In this document: positions 1 to 7,783 of the stretch, piece after piece
Layout of the letters: the number at the start of each line of letters is the position of its first letter
Numbering within the stretch: the first letter of the stretch is position 1
Origin: Streptomyces sp. CoH27
GTDB lineage: Bacteria; Actinomycetota; Actinomycetes; Streptomycetales; Streptomycetaceae
DNA: 48,047 nt
Assembly: GCF_020181035.1 (NCBI RefSeq)
Contig: NZ_JAIQYY010000001.1
Location: 528,519-576,565 of the forward strand
Reading direction: 5' to 3'
The notes under the pieces: model-generated
Database searches by the model: none
What the model was told of the DNA's origin: nothing
The model's input: the letters and a program-made list of their open reading frames with translations, nothing else
Translations under genes and position numbers: made by a program

Positions 1-247
1 GTTGTAGGTCGTGGTCACCGTGCCCTTGGCCAGGGAGGCGGGCGGGGTGTGCACGACGAGGTCACAGCCGAGGACGGGCAGGCCCGCGTAGGCGCGCTCG
101 GTGGGGGTCCCCCCATGCCCCTCAAGGGCTATGGGGGAGGGTGTGCACGGTGCCGTCGTTGTCCTCGACGACGTCCTTGACGACCAGCTTCTCCTGGGCG
201 CCGAGCCCGAGGGTGCGGGCGGCGGCGGTGGCCGTGGCGCGCTTGCG
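1..247 (-). pseudogene. M4-family metallopeptidase propeptide (FTP domain), broken and partial
   Basis: The minus strand encodes the LGLGAQEKLVVKDVV and YAGLPVLG blocks typical of the FTP propeptide of secreted Streptomyces M4 (thermolysin-like) zinc proteases. Upstream of about 247 there is no signal peptide, so the 5' end is lost. The reading frame is broken by a 40-bp palindromic element at 100-139, which adds a stop and shifts the frame. Beyond it the propeptide resumes in another frame (LVVHTPPASLAKGTV) and runs off the window edge. The catalytic HEXXH domain would lie to the left, unseen. Family assignment is from recognition of the propeptide blocks. I am confident that this copy is not a functional gene. 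Confidence 0.75.
100..139. repeat. 40-bp GC-rich palindromic element inside the M4 remnant
   Basis: CCCCCAT (110-116) pairs with ATGGGGG (131-137), and an inner GCCC (117-120) pairs with GGGC (126-129), giving a near-perfect hairpin. It replaces about 6 nt expected between the codons for HT and ER of the propeptide. Similar short C-run/G-run hairpins are common in Streptomyces intergenic DNA; here one sits in a former coding sequence. Confidence 0.6.
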
Positions 248-306
248 ACCTGCGTGAGGAACGGGTCTGTGGGGTCTCACTCGTACGAGGGTTTTCCCTA
301 TGCCGG

Positions 307-2382
307 TCACTGACCGGTGCGGACGGAATCCGGGACTCCGGCCGCCAAGTTCCCCCGCAGGAAGCGGAGCTGATGCTGCAGCAGGTTCTCGGTCAGCTCA
401 CCGCCCACCGGCTGGTGGCCCGCGCCGGGCAGGAGCAGCACCTCGTGCGGCCGCCCGGCGGTGAGCAGTGCGTCGGACAGCCGGAGGGTGTGGGCGGGCG
501 GGACCTTGGGGTCGGCGAGGCCGTGCATGAGCAGCAGGGGCCGGGTGAGCCGGGGTGCCTCGCGGAGCAGGGAGCAGGCGTCGTACCGCTCGGGGTACTC
601 GTCCGGCCGGCCGAGGACACGCTCGCGCCAATGGGCGTCGTAGAGCCGCTGGTCGGTCACCGGCGCCCCCGCCACGGCGGCGCGGAAGACGTCCGGGCGC
701 CGCAGTACGGCGAGTACGGCGAGGGAACCGCTGAAGGACCAGCCGCGGATGCCGACCCGGTTCAGGTCGAGCACGGGGTGCGTGCGCGCGGCCACCGCGA
801 GCGCGCTCACCTGGTCGTCGAGCACCGGCCCGAACAGGTCGCCGTACACCGCCCGTTCCCACCCGGGCCCGCGCCCCGGAGTGCCCTGGCCGTCGGTCAC
901 GAGCACGGCGAAGCCCTGCTCGGCGAACCACTGTGACACCAGGGTCTGCCAGGTGTGCGCGACGGTGACCCGCTGCCGGGCCGCGCCGCCGTAGGGATCG
1001 AGCAGCACGGGCAACGGCCCGTGATCCGTCGGGCGATGCCAGGAGGGCAGGTGCAGGGCGGCGCGCAGCTCCCTCGGGCCGAGTCGCAGCATGCTCCGCC
1101 GGACCGCCGGCACCGGCCGCTCGGCGTGCGACGGCACGGTGGCGACGGTCCGCCCGCCGCGCAGCACCTCGGCGCGCGGGGCGGCGCCGGTCGTGTCCGC
1201 GACGGTCCGGACGAGGACACCGCCCCGCAGCACTCCCCCGAACAGCCCCGGCCCCTCGCCCAGCCGCCGCGGCCGCGTGCCGGGCCGCCATGCCCACAGG
1301 CCGGTCTCGGTGGGCTCGTCCGAGGCGGTGAACAGCACCTCGTCGCCGTCGACGCCGAGTACGGCCCGCAGTTGGCGGCCGACGGGCGTGACCGGCTCGC
1401 CGTCGGCGGTCAGGTGCCGGGTGCCGTGCGCGTCGGCGTGGGCCAGGAGGACACCGGAGGCGGTACGGGCGGGCAGTCCGGGCACCAGCTCCACCCAGCG
1501 GGCGTCCCGTTGCTCGTGCAGGACCGTCGTACGGCCGTCCACCGGATCGATGCCGAGCAGCAGGACGGTGCGCTGGTCACGGGACTGTACGAGGGCGAAG
1601 GGCCCGTGCCCGTCCCAGCCGGCGCCGACGACGTACTCGTAGGCGGCGCGGTCCCAACGCACCGGTGTGTGCGGGGCGTTGTCGCGGGCCGGGATCAGCC
1701 ACAGGGTGACGTCGGGGTTCGGGGTGCCCGCGGGAGCGTGATGACGGATCCGGGGCGGACGGTCCGGGTCGGCGGGATCGGTGCCGTACCAGCGGTGTAC
1801 CCGCCGGCGATCAGTGCGGGCGCACAGCAGGGCGGTGCCGTCGGGTGCCCACCAGTGGCCGCGCGGCCCGTCGGTGAGCGTGGCGTCGGTGTGCTCGGCG
1901 ACGCCGAACTCGACGTCGCCGGCGGCCGGTTCGGCGATCGGACGGTCGTCGGTCCCGTCCGCCCGGATGATCCGGAGTGCGCCGCGTCGGACGTACGCGA
2001 TACGGCGACCGCCGGGATCGGGCCGCGGATCGGACACGGGCCGCGCGGCCGGCAGCCGCCGGGGCTCGCCTCCGTCGGCCCCGGCCGTCCACAGGGCCCC
2101 CGCCAGCGTGAAGGCGACGAGCCCGCCCGCCGCATCGGTGGCGTACCCGCCGATCCCCCGCGTCCCGCGCCCGTCATCGAGCAGCCGCACGGGATCGGCC
2201 AGGAGCCGCTCCGATCCCGTGCCGAGGTCGAGCGCCCACAGGCAGGGGGCGGGGTCGTCTCCGGTACGGCCGCGCAGATACAGCACGGTCCGGCCGTCCG
2301 CCGTCACGGTGAACCGGCCGGGAACGCCACGGGTGAAGCGGGCCGTACGAACGAGCTGGGCGAGGAGGGGATCGGGGGTCAC
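307..2382 (-). CDS. S9 family peptidase (prolyl oligopeptidase / dipeptidyl-peptidase IV type)
   Basis: A 691-residue serine peptidase. The N-terminal ~420 residues match the DPP IV-type beta-propeller, including a GHWWAPDG block near residue 175. The C-terminal alpha/beta-hydrolase domain carries the nucleophile motif GWSFSG (Ser549), the acid in GLADP (Asp624) and the base in GAGHQP (His656). The family removes dipeptides or cleaves short peptides after proline or small residues. No signal peptide or membrane segment is evident, so a cytoplasmic role in peptide turnover is likely. The start is GTG at 2382, with a GGAGGGG run about 13 nt upstream. It stands alone, divergent from the NTPase gene. 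Confidence 0.88.
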   Translation of the reverse strand: MTPDPLLAQLVRTARFTRGVPGRFTVTADGRTVLYLRGRTGDDPAPCLWALDLGTGSERLLADPVRLLDDGRGTRGIGGYATDAAGGLVAFTLAGALWTAGADGGEPRRLPAARPVSDPRPDPGGRRIAYVRRGALRIIRADGTDDRPIAEPAAGDVEFGVAEHTDATLTDGPRGHWWAPDGTALLCARTDRRRVHRWYGTDPADPDRPPRIRHHAPAGTPNPDVTLWLIPARDNAPHTPVRWDRAAYEYVVGAGWDGHGPFALVQSRDQRTVLLLGIDPVDGRTTVLHEQRDARWVELVPGLPARTASGVLLAHADAHGTRHLTADGEPVTPVGRQLRAVLGVDGDEVLFTASDEPTETGLWAWRPGTRPRRLGEGPGLFGGVLRGGVLVRTVADTTGAAPRAEVLRGGRTVATVPSHAERPVPAVRRSMLRLGPRELRAALHLPSWHRPTDHGPLPVLLDPYGGAARQRVTVAHTWQTLVSQWFAEQGFAVLVTDGQGTPGRGPGWERAVYGDLFGPVLDDQVSALAVAARTHPVLDLNRVGIRGWSFSGSLAVLAVLRRPDVFRAAVAGAPVTDQRLYDAHWRERVLGRPDEYPERYDACSLLREAPRLTRPLLLMHGLADPKVPPAHTLRLSDALLTAGRPHEVLLLPGAGHQPVGGELTENLLQHQLRFLRGNLAAGVPDSVRTGQ

Positions 2383-2463
2383 ACAGGGCCACTTCCCCCT
2401 CCCCTATTTTGGTACACCTGTTCGATAACGGAAGGGCATGCCCGTTTCGCGGCCCACAGGCCC

Positions 2464-2469
2464 TAGCAT
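2464..2469 (+). promoter_or_regulatory. -10-like TAGCAT for a leaderless NTPase transcript
   Basis: TAGCAT ends 8 nt before the ATG at 2478, leaving no room for a ribosome binding site. This geometry fits a leaderless mRNA. No clear -35 is visible. Confidence 0.4.
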
Positions 2470-2477
2470 CGGGCTCC

Positions 2478-3005
2478 ATGATCGTATGGATCAATGGCAC
2501 CCACGGCGCAGGCAAGACGACGACCAGTCCACTCGTGCAGCAACTGATCCCGGATTCACGGGTGTTCGACGCCGAGAAGGTCGGCGAGACACTCATGGAC
2601 ATCACGCCGGGGCTGCCCGGGCCCGGGACGGACAACTTCCAGCACTGGCCGCCGTGGCGGCAGCTCGTCGTCGAGACCGCCCGCCGCGTACGCGACTACA
2701 CCGGCGGCACTCTGGTGATTCCCATGACCGTCCTGGTCGAGCAGTACTGGCGCGAGATCAGCACGGGCCTCGCCCACCATGCCATCCCGGTACGGCACTT
2801 CGTCCTTCACGCCGACCAGGACACTTTGCGCGAGCGCATCGAGGGGGACACTGTTCTCGGTCCGTCCTCATTCCGTCTCGCATACCTTGAGCCCTACGCG
2901 GAGGCGGCCCGCACATGGCTGCACGGCGAGGCCGAGGTCGTCGACACCACGCACCTCACGCCCGCCCAGGCCGCCCTGCGGATCGCAGAGGCCGTCAAGA
3001 GCTGA
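2478..3005 (+). CDS. P-loop AAA-type ATP-binding protein (TmrB-like)
   Basis: A 175-residue protein starting MIVWINGTHGAGKTTT, with Walker A (GTHGAGKT, residues 7-14) at the extreme N terminus. Size and layout resemble small nucleotide or antibiotic kinases and the tunicamycin-resistance protein TmrB, which binds ATP and the drug. The ATG at 2478 was chosen over the upstream ATG at 2409 because the Walker A strand starts directly after it and a -10-like TAGCAT lies just upstream. Substrate is unknown; a resistance or small-molecule kinase role is inference only. It shares no operon with its neighbours. Confidence 0.75.
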   Translation: MIVWINGTHGAGKTTTSPLVQQLIPDSRVFDAEKVGETLMDITPGLPGPGTDNFQHWPPWRQLVVETARRVRDYTGGTLVIPMTVLVEQYWREISTGLAHHAIPVRHFVLHADQDTLRERIEGDTVLGPSSFRLAYLEPYAEAARTWLHGEAEVVDTTHLTPAQAALRIAEAVKS

Positions 3006-3038
3006 GGTCGCCGGCGGGCACACCAGGCCGGGGGTTGC

Positions 3039-3058
3039 CCTTGACATGCGGGTCAAGG
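3039..3058. promoter_or_regulatory. MerR-type operator/promoter dyad
   Basis: CCTTGAC (3039-3045) and GTCAAGG (3052-3058) form a perfect 7-bp inverted repeat with a 6-bp spacer. A TTGACA -35-like hexamer is embedded in it. This architecture is typical of MerR-family regulator binding sites. It sits in front of the MerR remnant and the SDR gene. Confidence 0.55.
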
Positions 3059-3106
3059 TTCAGCGTCTGCGGGCCCGTTGCGCCCTCTGCCCTCAGGAGG
3101 CTCACG

Positions 3107-3346
3107 ATGGTGACATCGCCGCCCCGGACCAGCCGCGCAACCGGCAGTTCGTGGTCTTTCCCGGCTTGCGAACCCTCATCGGCGCGTGGGCGCCCGGGTC
3201 TTCGGTGCGGAGGGGTCGGTGCCGGGGTCGTTGGTGCGGTGGTCGTAGCGGAGCGCATCGCGGTGCTGGATGCCGAGATCGGGCGGCTCACGCGGCTGCG
3301 AGACGCTCTGAAGGCCCACCGGGGGCAGGGCTGCGCCGGTCCGTGA
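3107..3346 (+). pseudogene. MerR-family regulator remnant (C-terminal coiled coil)
   Basis: The frame ending at 3346 contains VVAERIAVLDAEIGRLTRLRDAL, which looks like the antiparallel coiled-coil end of a MerR regulator. The preceding stretch from the ATG at 3107 (after an AGGAGG-like site) has no recognisable winged-helix motif. The DNA-binding domain therefore seems deleted or scrambled. A MerR-like operator lies just upstream and an SDR gene just downstream, the usual arrangement for such regulators. The 3006-3360 interval holds nothing else. Confidence 0.45.
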
Positions 3347-3360
3347 CAGGATCCTCGATC

Positions 3361-4101
3361 ATGAGGAGCGAACAGAGCGATCGGCCCGTTGCCCTGGTCA
3401 CCGGGTCCACGTCGGGGATCGGGGAAGCCGTCGCGCGCCGGCTGGCCGCGGACGGCATGCGGGTCGTCGTGCACTCGCGCGGCAGCACCGAGGCCGGGGA
3501 GGCCCTGGCGGCGGAGCTGGACGGTGCGTACGTGCGGGCCGACCTGGAGGCGGAGGAGGAGGCACGCGGGCTGGTCGAGGCGGCGCTCGGCCGGTACGGG
3601 CGGCTGGACGCGCTGGTGAACAACGCGGGCATCAGCTGGCCCATCCCGCACGCCGACCTCGCCGCCGCGACACCGGCGGACTGGCGGCGCCTGCTGGAGG
3701 TCAACCTGATCGCGCCCTGGGTCCTGTGCACCGCGGCGCTGCCGGCGCTGCGCGACTCCCCGGGAGGCGGCGGAATCGTGAACATCACCAGTCATGCCGG
3801 CGTACGCCCCAAGGGCTCGTCGGTGCCGTACGCGGCGAGCAAGGCGGCGCTGAACCACGTGACCCGGCTCCTCGCGGCCGCGCTCGCGCCCGACGTGCGG
3901 GTCAATGCGGTGGCGCCGGGGCTGGTGGACACGCCCATGACCCGGGACTGGACGCAGGCGCACGAACTGTGGCGGGACCGCGCCCCCATGCGCCGCCCGG
4001 CCCAGCCCGCCGACGTCGCCGGCCTGGTCGCGTCGGTCCTCGCCCACACCTATCTCACCGGCGAGGTCATCCTGCTCGACGGCGGCATGAACCTGACCTG
4101 A
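3361..4101 (+). CDS. SDR family NAD(P)-dependent oxidoreductase
   Basis: A classical short-chain dehydrogenase of 246 residues. The Rossmann glycine motif TGSTSGIG is at 14-21, NNAG at 87-90, and the catalytic set is Ser144 (ITSHAG), Tyr157 and Lys161 (YAASK). The C-terminal PGLVDTPMT and LTGEVILLDGG blocks are typical of FabG-like members. It reduces or oxidises a carbonyl/hydroxyl substrate that cannot be named from sequence. The ATG at 3361 sits just before the Rossmann strand. It lies 14 nt after the MerR remnant and may once have been under that regulator. Confidence 0.88.
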   Translation: MRSEQSDRPVALVTGSTSGIGEAVARRLAADGMRVVVHSRGSTEAGEALAAELDGAYVRADLEAEEEARGLVEAALGRYGRLDALVNNAGISWPIPHADLAAATPADWRRLLEVNLIAPWVLCTAALPALRDSPGGGGIVNITSHAGVRPKGSSVPYAASKAALNHVTRLLAAALAPDVRVNAVAPGLVDTPMTRDWTQAHELWRDRAPMRRPAQPADVAGLVASVLAHTYLTGEVILLDGGMNLT

Positions 4102-4215
4102 CCACTCGCCCCACGGCATGTCCGCATCCACCGGCCCCCGGTCCCGGGTGGGCTTGCGGTGGGCCGGGCCGTTCGCGTCGCGGTGATCGTGCGGGTCACA
4201 GCCGTACAGTCGTCG

Positions 4216-4503
4216 TCACAGCCGCACGGTCATCGCGACCGCCACCTCGTCCCCCTCCGCGAGCCCCTCCGGCCGGCGCACCGCGGTCTTCAGCGGCAGC
4301 AGATAGCCGCCGTCCTTGGGGAAGAGGGACGTGGTGAAGGAGGTGGCGCCGATCCTGGCCTCGACGGGGATCACGCCCCAGCCGTAGCTGGCCATCGCGG
4401 CCACGTCGCGGATGTCGGCGCACTCCGCGTCCGGTACGGCGACGAAGTAGTACGGGGCGGGCCCCCGCCACTCCACCACCCGCCCGGCGAAGGCGAGTTC
4501 CAT
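4216..4503 (-). CDS. DUF1905 domain-containing protein
   Basis: A 95-residue protein spanning the whole DUF1905 fold, with the characteristic blocks WRGPAPYYFVAVP, GWGVIPVEARIG, SLFPKDGGYLLPLK and a C-terminal GDEVAVAMTVRL. It has no signal or membrane segment. DUF1905 proteins are small cytoplasmic beta-rich proteins of unknown biochemical role, often found as single genes. The ATG at 4503 is preceded by a GGAGGGG stretch in the leader (CTTCAGGAGGGG). It is followed on the same strand by nothing obvious. Confidence 0.85.
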   Translation of the reverse strand: MELAFAGRVVEWRGPAPYYFVAVPDAECADIRDVAAMASYGWGVIPVEARIGATSFTTSLFPKDGGYLLPLKTAVRRPEGLAEGDEVAVAMTVRL

Positions 4504-4563
4504 GGTCAGCCCCCTCCTGAAGGAAGACCACAGCGTACCGGCGCCCGCCCCGCGCTCCGGCCG

Positions 4564-5271
4564 TCAGTAGCCGACGGTGAACCGCCGCTGGACGAAGCGG
4601 GGCAGTTCGGCCTCGTCGAGCAGGGCGACGGCCGCGTCCTCCGCCGAGATGCGGCTGCGCCCCTCCGCGTCCAGGACCGGCTGGTCGCCGCCGAGCCGGA
4701 AGCGGCCCGTGCGCTCGCCGGGAGCGATCTCCTCGGCGGGGCTGAAGTAGGTCCACAGACGGTTCGAGGTGCGCAGGACGTTCAGGGCGTCGCGGTGGCC
4801 GCGGACCGCCGCCCCGTAGGCGCGGGGCAGCCCGATCTGGTCGAGCGCGGCGTGCAGCAACTCGTCGGAGTCGGCGCGCACCACCCCCGGTTCGAGCTCC
4901 AGGCTGCCCGCGCCGCCGATGACGATGAGGCGGGTGCGGGGGTGGCTCTCCAGCGCCTTGAGCAGCGCCTGGGCCGCGGTGGCGTACACCGTGGGGTCGG
5001 CGATCGAGCGCCGCACGGTGTCCTCGATGTCCTGCGCGGCGTTGCCCGGCTGGAACCCGCTGATCAGCACGTCCAGGCCGGGCAGGACACGCGCGATGTC
5101 CGCCGCGTCCAGAACGTCGAGGCTCGCCCAGGTGATGCGGTCGCGCCGCTCGGCGCGCCCCGGCCCGGTCGTGTCCCGGCTGAACGCGCTGACCTGGTGG
5201 CCGCGGTGCAGGGCCTCCGTGACGACCCGGCTGCCGATGGTCCCGGTGGCTCCGATGACTCCGATGTGCAT
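4564..5271 (-). CDS. NmrA-like NAD(P)-binding reductase
   Basis: A 235-residue Rossmann protein beginning MHIGVIGATGTIG, with the atypical-SDR/NmrA dinucleotide motif at 7-13. Later blocks (LIVIGGAGSLE, SRISAEDAAVALLDE) match the NAD(P)H-binding/NmrA-like family of sugar epimerase-like reductases. No catalytic YxxxK is evident, as usual for this group. The start at 5271 was chosen because the beta-strand begins there; the longer frame upstream has no homology features. It is divergent from a TetR-type gene 127 bp away, which suggests that regulator controls it. Confidence 0.8.
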   Translation of the reverse strand: MHIGVIGATGTIGSRVVTEALHRGHQVSAFSRDTTGPGRAERRDRITWASLDVLDAADIARVLPGLDVLISGFQPGNAAQDIEDTVRRSIADPTVYATAAQALLKALESHPRTRLIVIGGAGSLELEPGVVRADSDELLHAALDQIGLPRAYGAAVRGHRDALNVLRTSNRLWTYFSPAEEIAPGERTGRFRLGGDQPVLDAEGRSRISAEDAAVALLDEAELPRFVQRRFTVGY

Positions 5272-5398
5272 GGCTCTCCCCTGTGCATGCGGACATGGAT
5301 GTGCGAACACCACGTGATGGTGGTGACGCTGTACAGAAACTATACGCCGTGAAGTTTTGTGACGCGGCACAGAAATCATCACGCTGTAGAGTGATCGC
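5272..5398. promoter_or_regulatory. Divergent promoter region, nmrA-like / tetR
   Basis: TAGAGT (5387-5392) lies 6 nt before the GTG at 5399, consistent with a leaderless tetR transcript. On the minus strand TATAGT (complement of 5339-5344) is a good -10 for the reductase. ACGCTGTA recurs at 5327-5334 and 5381-5388, and ACAGAAA occurs twice, which may mark regulator half-sites. Confidence 0.4.
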
Positions 5399-6111
5399 GT
5401 GACAGCGACAGCGGGCAGAGGACGGCGCGAGCGGCTGCGGACCGAGACGACGGCCGAGATCAAGAGCGTGGCCATGGGCCTGATGGCCGCGGGCGGACCC
5501 GACGCCATCACACTCCGGGCCATCGCCCGCGAGATGGGCATGACCGCCAACGCCATCTACGGCTACTTCGCCACGCGCGACGACCTGGTGACCACACTCG
5601 TCCACGACGTGTACACCGCGCTGGCCGACACGGTGGACGCCGCCTGGGAGGCCACCTCACAGCAGGACGCGGGCTCCCGGATCCAGGCCTGGGCCACCGC
5701 CTTCCGCGACTGGGCCCTGGCCAACCCGCAGGGCTTCCGGCTGATCTACGGCGACCCCGTCCCCGGCTACCAGGCCCCCGCCGGCGGTCCCGCACCGGAC
5801 GCCGCCCGCCGGGTCTGCACCGGACTCACCGCGCTCGCCGCAGCCGCCTGGCCCCAGGCCGGACGCCTGTACGAGGACGGCGACTTCACCTGGTCCGACT
5901 CGACGCCGGGCTCCTCGACAAGGTGCGCCCCGCCTTCCCCGAGCTGCCGCCGGCCGCGGTCGCGCTCGCACTGCGCATCTGGGGGCATCTGCACGGACTG
6001 GTCTCGTTGGAGATCTACGGCCATCTGCACACCCAGACCAAGCGGCCGGACAAGCTCTTTCAGCAGGAACTCGCCCAGCTGGTGCGGAATCTGGGCGTTC
6101 CGCACCGCTGA
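5399..6111 (+). pseudogene. TetR/AcrR regulator with WHG-type C terminus, single-base frameshift
   Basis: The N-terminal part encodes a TetR HTH (ITLRAIAREMGMTANAIYGYF) and a ligand domain up to about 5900. The frame then runs into unrelated arginine/serine-rich sequence. The other frame continues the protein perfectly (LLDKVRPAFPELPP, then RIWGHLHGLVSLEIYGHL, the WHG-type helix) to the stop at 6111. Restoring one base in the gactcgac stretch near 5900 gives DFDAGLLDK and one continuous ~237-residue protein. It is either a recent null allele or a sequencing error. Its expected target is the divergent NmrA-like gene. Confidence 0.8.
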
Positions 6112-6167
6112 CCCGCCGTGCCGCGTGCGGGCACGGGCCCGCCAACCGCCGCTGACCGGGGCGTTGT

Positions 6168-6173
6168 TACGGT
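6168..6173 (+). promoter_or_regulatory. -10-like TACGGT for a leaderless metallophosphoesterase transcript
   Basis: TACGGT ends 6 nt before the GTG at 6180, with no Shine-Dalgarno between them. The geometry matches the tetR start upstream. Confidence 0.35.
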
Positions 6174-6179
6174 GCAGGC

Positions 6180-7682
6180 GTGTCTGACTCCTCACGCGAT
6201 ACCGCACAGGGCGCCGGCTGGGGCTCGGCCGAGCCGGGTGCCTACAAGCAGTTGATGCCGGACCACGTCGAGAAACTGTCGTGGCTCGACCCGCGGACCC
6301 TGTGGGCCGCCCGCAACGGCGTGCTGGCGTCCTGGTTCGGCGATCCGACCGGGCGCACGCGCAGCCGCTGGGTGGCACGCCGGGAGGCGGCCGGCGCCCC
6401 CGCGGACAAGGTGATCCGGCATGCGGTCCCCGACACGTTCTCCTTCATGGTCATCGGGGACACCGGCGAGGGCGACGACTCCCAGTACGCCGTCGTACCA
6501 GGCTTTCTGAAGGAGAGTCAGGACACCGACTTCGCGGTGATCGCGAGCGACGTGATCTACCCGGTCGGCAGCACCGACGACTACCACGACAAGTTCTTCC
6601 GGCCGTACCGGGACTATCCGGCGCCGATCTACGCGATACCCGGCAACCACGACTGGTACGAGGATCTCGGCGCGTTCATGCGCGTCTTCTGCGCCGACAC
6701 CCCGCCGCTCGCCCCCGAGCCCCGGCCCCGCCCGCTCACCCGCGCCTGGTGGCGCGCCCTGCTGTGGCACCGGCCTGCCCCTGCCGACGAGCAACAGCTC
6801 GCCACCGCGCGGGAGTTGCGCGCGGCGCCCGGCCAGCAGGCCGAGCAGCCGGGGCCGTACTGGGCGATCGACGCGGGCCCGGTGCGGCTCGTCGGCATCG
6901 ACACCGGTCTGCTGGGCACGATCGACGCCGAACAGGGCGCCTGGCTGCGCACGGTGTCCCGGGACCCGAAGCCGAAGATCCTCATCACCGGCTCCCCGTT
7001 GTACGTCGACGGCGAGCACCACCCGTGCCCCATCGAGGGCGGCGGCACGGTGGACGACATCGTCCGCGACCCCGAGCACCACTATGTGGCCGCGATCGGC
7101 GGGGACATCCACAACTACCAGCGCTACCCGGTCGACGTGGACGGCCGCACCGTCCAGTACGTGGTCTCGGGGGGCGGCGGGGCGTTCATGCACGCCACGC
7201 ACACCATCCCGCGGGTGTCGGTCGGCGGCGTGACCGAGCGGGACTTCCGCTGCTATCCGCTGCGCGGCGACTCGCTGGCCTTCTACAGCCGCCTGTACGG
7301 CCGCCGGCTGCGCCTGCCCCGCTTCTTCACCCTCACCGAGTCCGAGGCGACGGCCGTCGTGGCGGAACGGCTCGGCATCGAGCCGGGCCGCGCCCCCGGT
7401 CCGGACGCCCGGGTGACCCGGCGCACCCGGCTGGTCGCGAGCCTGCTCGGCACCGGCGGCCGTCCGGACCGTACGTCCCGGTTCCGGCTGCCCGTGCGCA
7501 AGATGTACGCCTCGCTGTTCTCGCCGAGCTCGGTCACCTACAGCCCGCCGTTCTTCAAGTGCTTCCTGCGGCTGGACGTCGCCCCGGAGGAGATACGGCT
7601 GCGCTGCTTCGCCGCGACCGGCAACCGCGCCCAGGAAGTCGAACCGCCGGTCGAGGACGAGGTCGTCATCCCGCTGAAGTGA
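6180..7682 (+). CDS. Calcineurin-like metallophosphoesterase
   Basis: A 500-residue protein with dimetal phosphoesterase motifs in order: GDTGEGD (93-99), SDVIYPVGS (123-131, equivalent of GDxxY with Ser for Gly), GNHDW (155-159) and GGDIHNYQR (307-315). The family hydrolyses phosphomono- or diesters using two metal ions. The ~90-residue N-terminal extension and ~150-residue C-terminal region have no recognised motif, and there is no signal peptide. GTG at 6180 is supported by the -10-like TACGGT just upstream. Physiological substrate unknown. It does not appear to share an operon with the LLM gene, which has its own leader. Confidence 0.8.
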   Translation: MSDSSRDTAQGAGWGSAEPGAYKQLMPDHVEKLSWLDPRTLWAARNGVLASWFGDPTGRTRSRWVARREAAGAPADKVIRHAVPDTFSFMVIGDTGEGDDSQYAVVPGFLKESQDTDFAVIASDVIYPVGSTDDYHDKFFRPYRDYPAPIYAIPGNHDWYEDLGAFMRVFCADTPPLAPEPRPRPLTRAWWRALLWHRPAPADEQQLATARELRAAPGQQAEQPGPYWAIDAGPVRLVGIDTGLLGTIDAEQGAWLRTVSRDPKPKILITGSPLYVDGEHHPCPIEGGGTVDDIVRDPEHHYVAAIGGDIHNYQRYPVDVDGRTVQYVVSGGGGAFMHATHTIPRVSVGGVTERDFRCYPLRGDSLAFYSRLYGRRLRLPRFFTLTESEATAVVAERLGIEPGRAPGPDARVTRRTRLVASLLGTGGRPDRTSRFRLPVRKMYASLFSPSSVTYSPPFFKCFLRLDVAPEEIRLRCFAATGNRAQEVEPPVEDEVVIPLK

Positions 7683-7783
7683 CCAGGGAAGTGACCTCGG
7701 CGGCGATCAGAAGTGATCACACGGTTGTCATATTGGCCTGTCAGAATCGGAACAGAGCCGACGTACGACCGCTGGAGGAGCCC

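Noticed and set aside
2409..2477. Longer N terminus for the P-loop protein
   Set aside because: The extra 23 residues precede the beta-strand that must directly lead into Walker A, and a -10-like element lies inside them.
7713..7720. GTGATCAC palindrome before the LLM oxidoreductase
   Set aside because: Only 8 bp, expected by chance at this scale, with no second copy or promoter alignment to support an operator.
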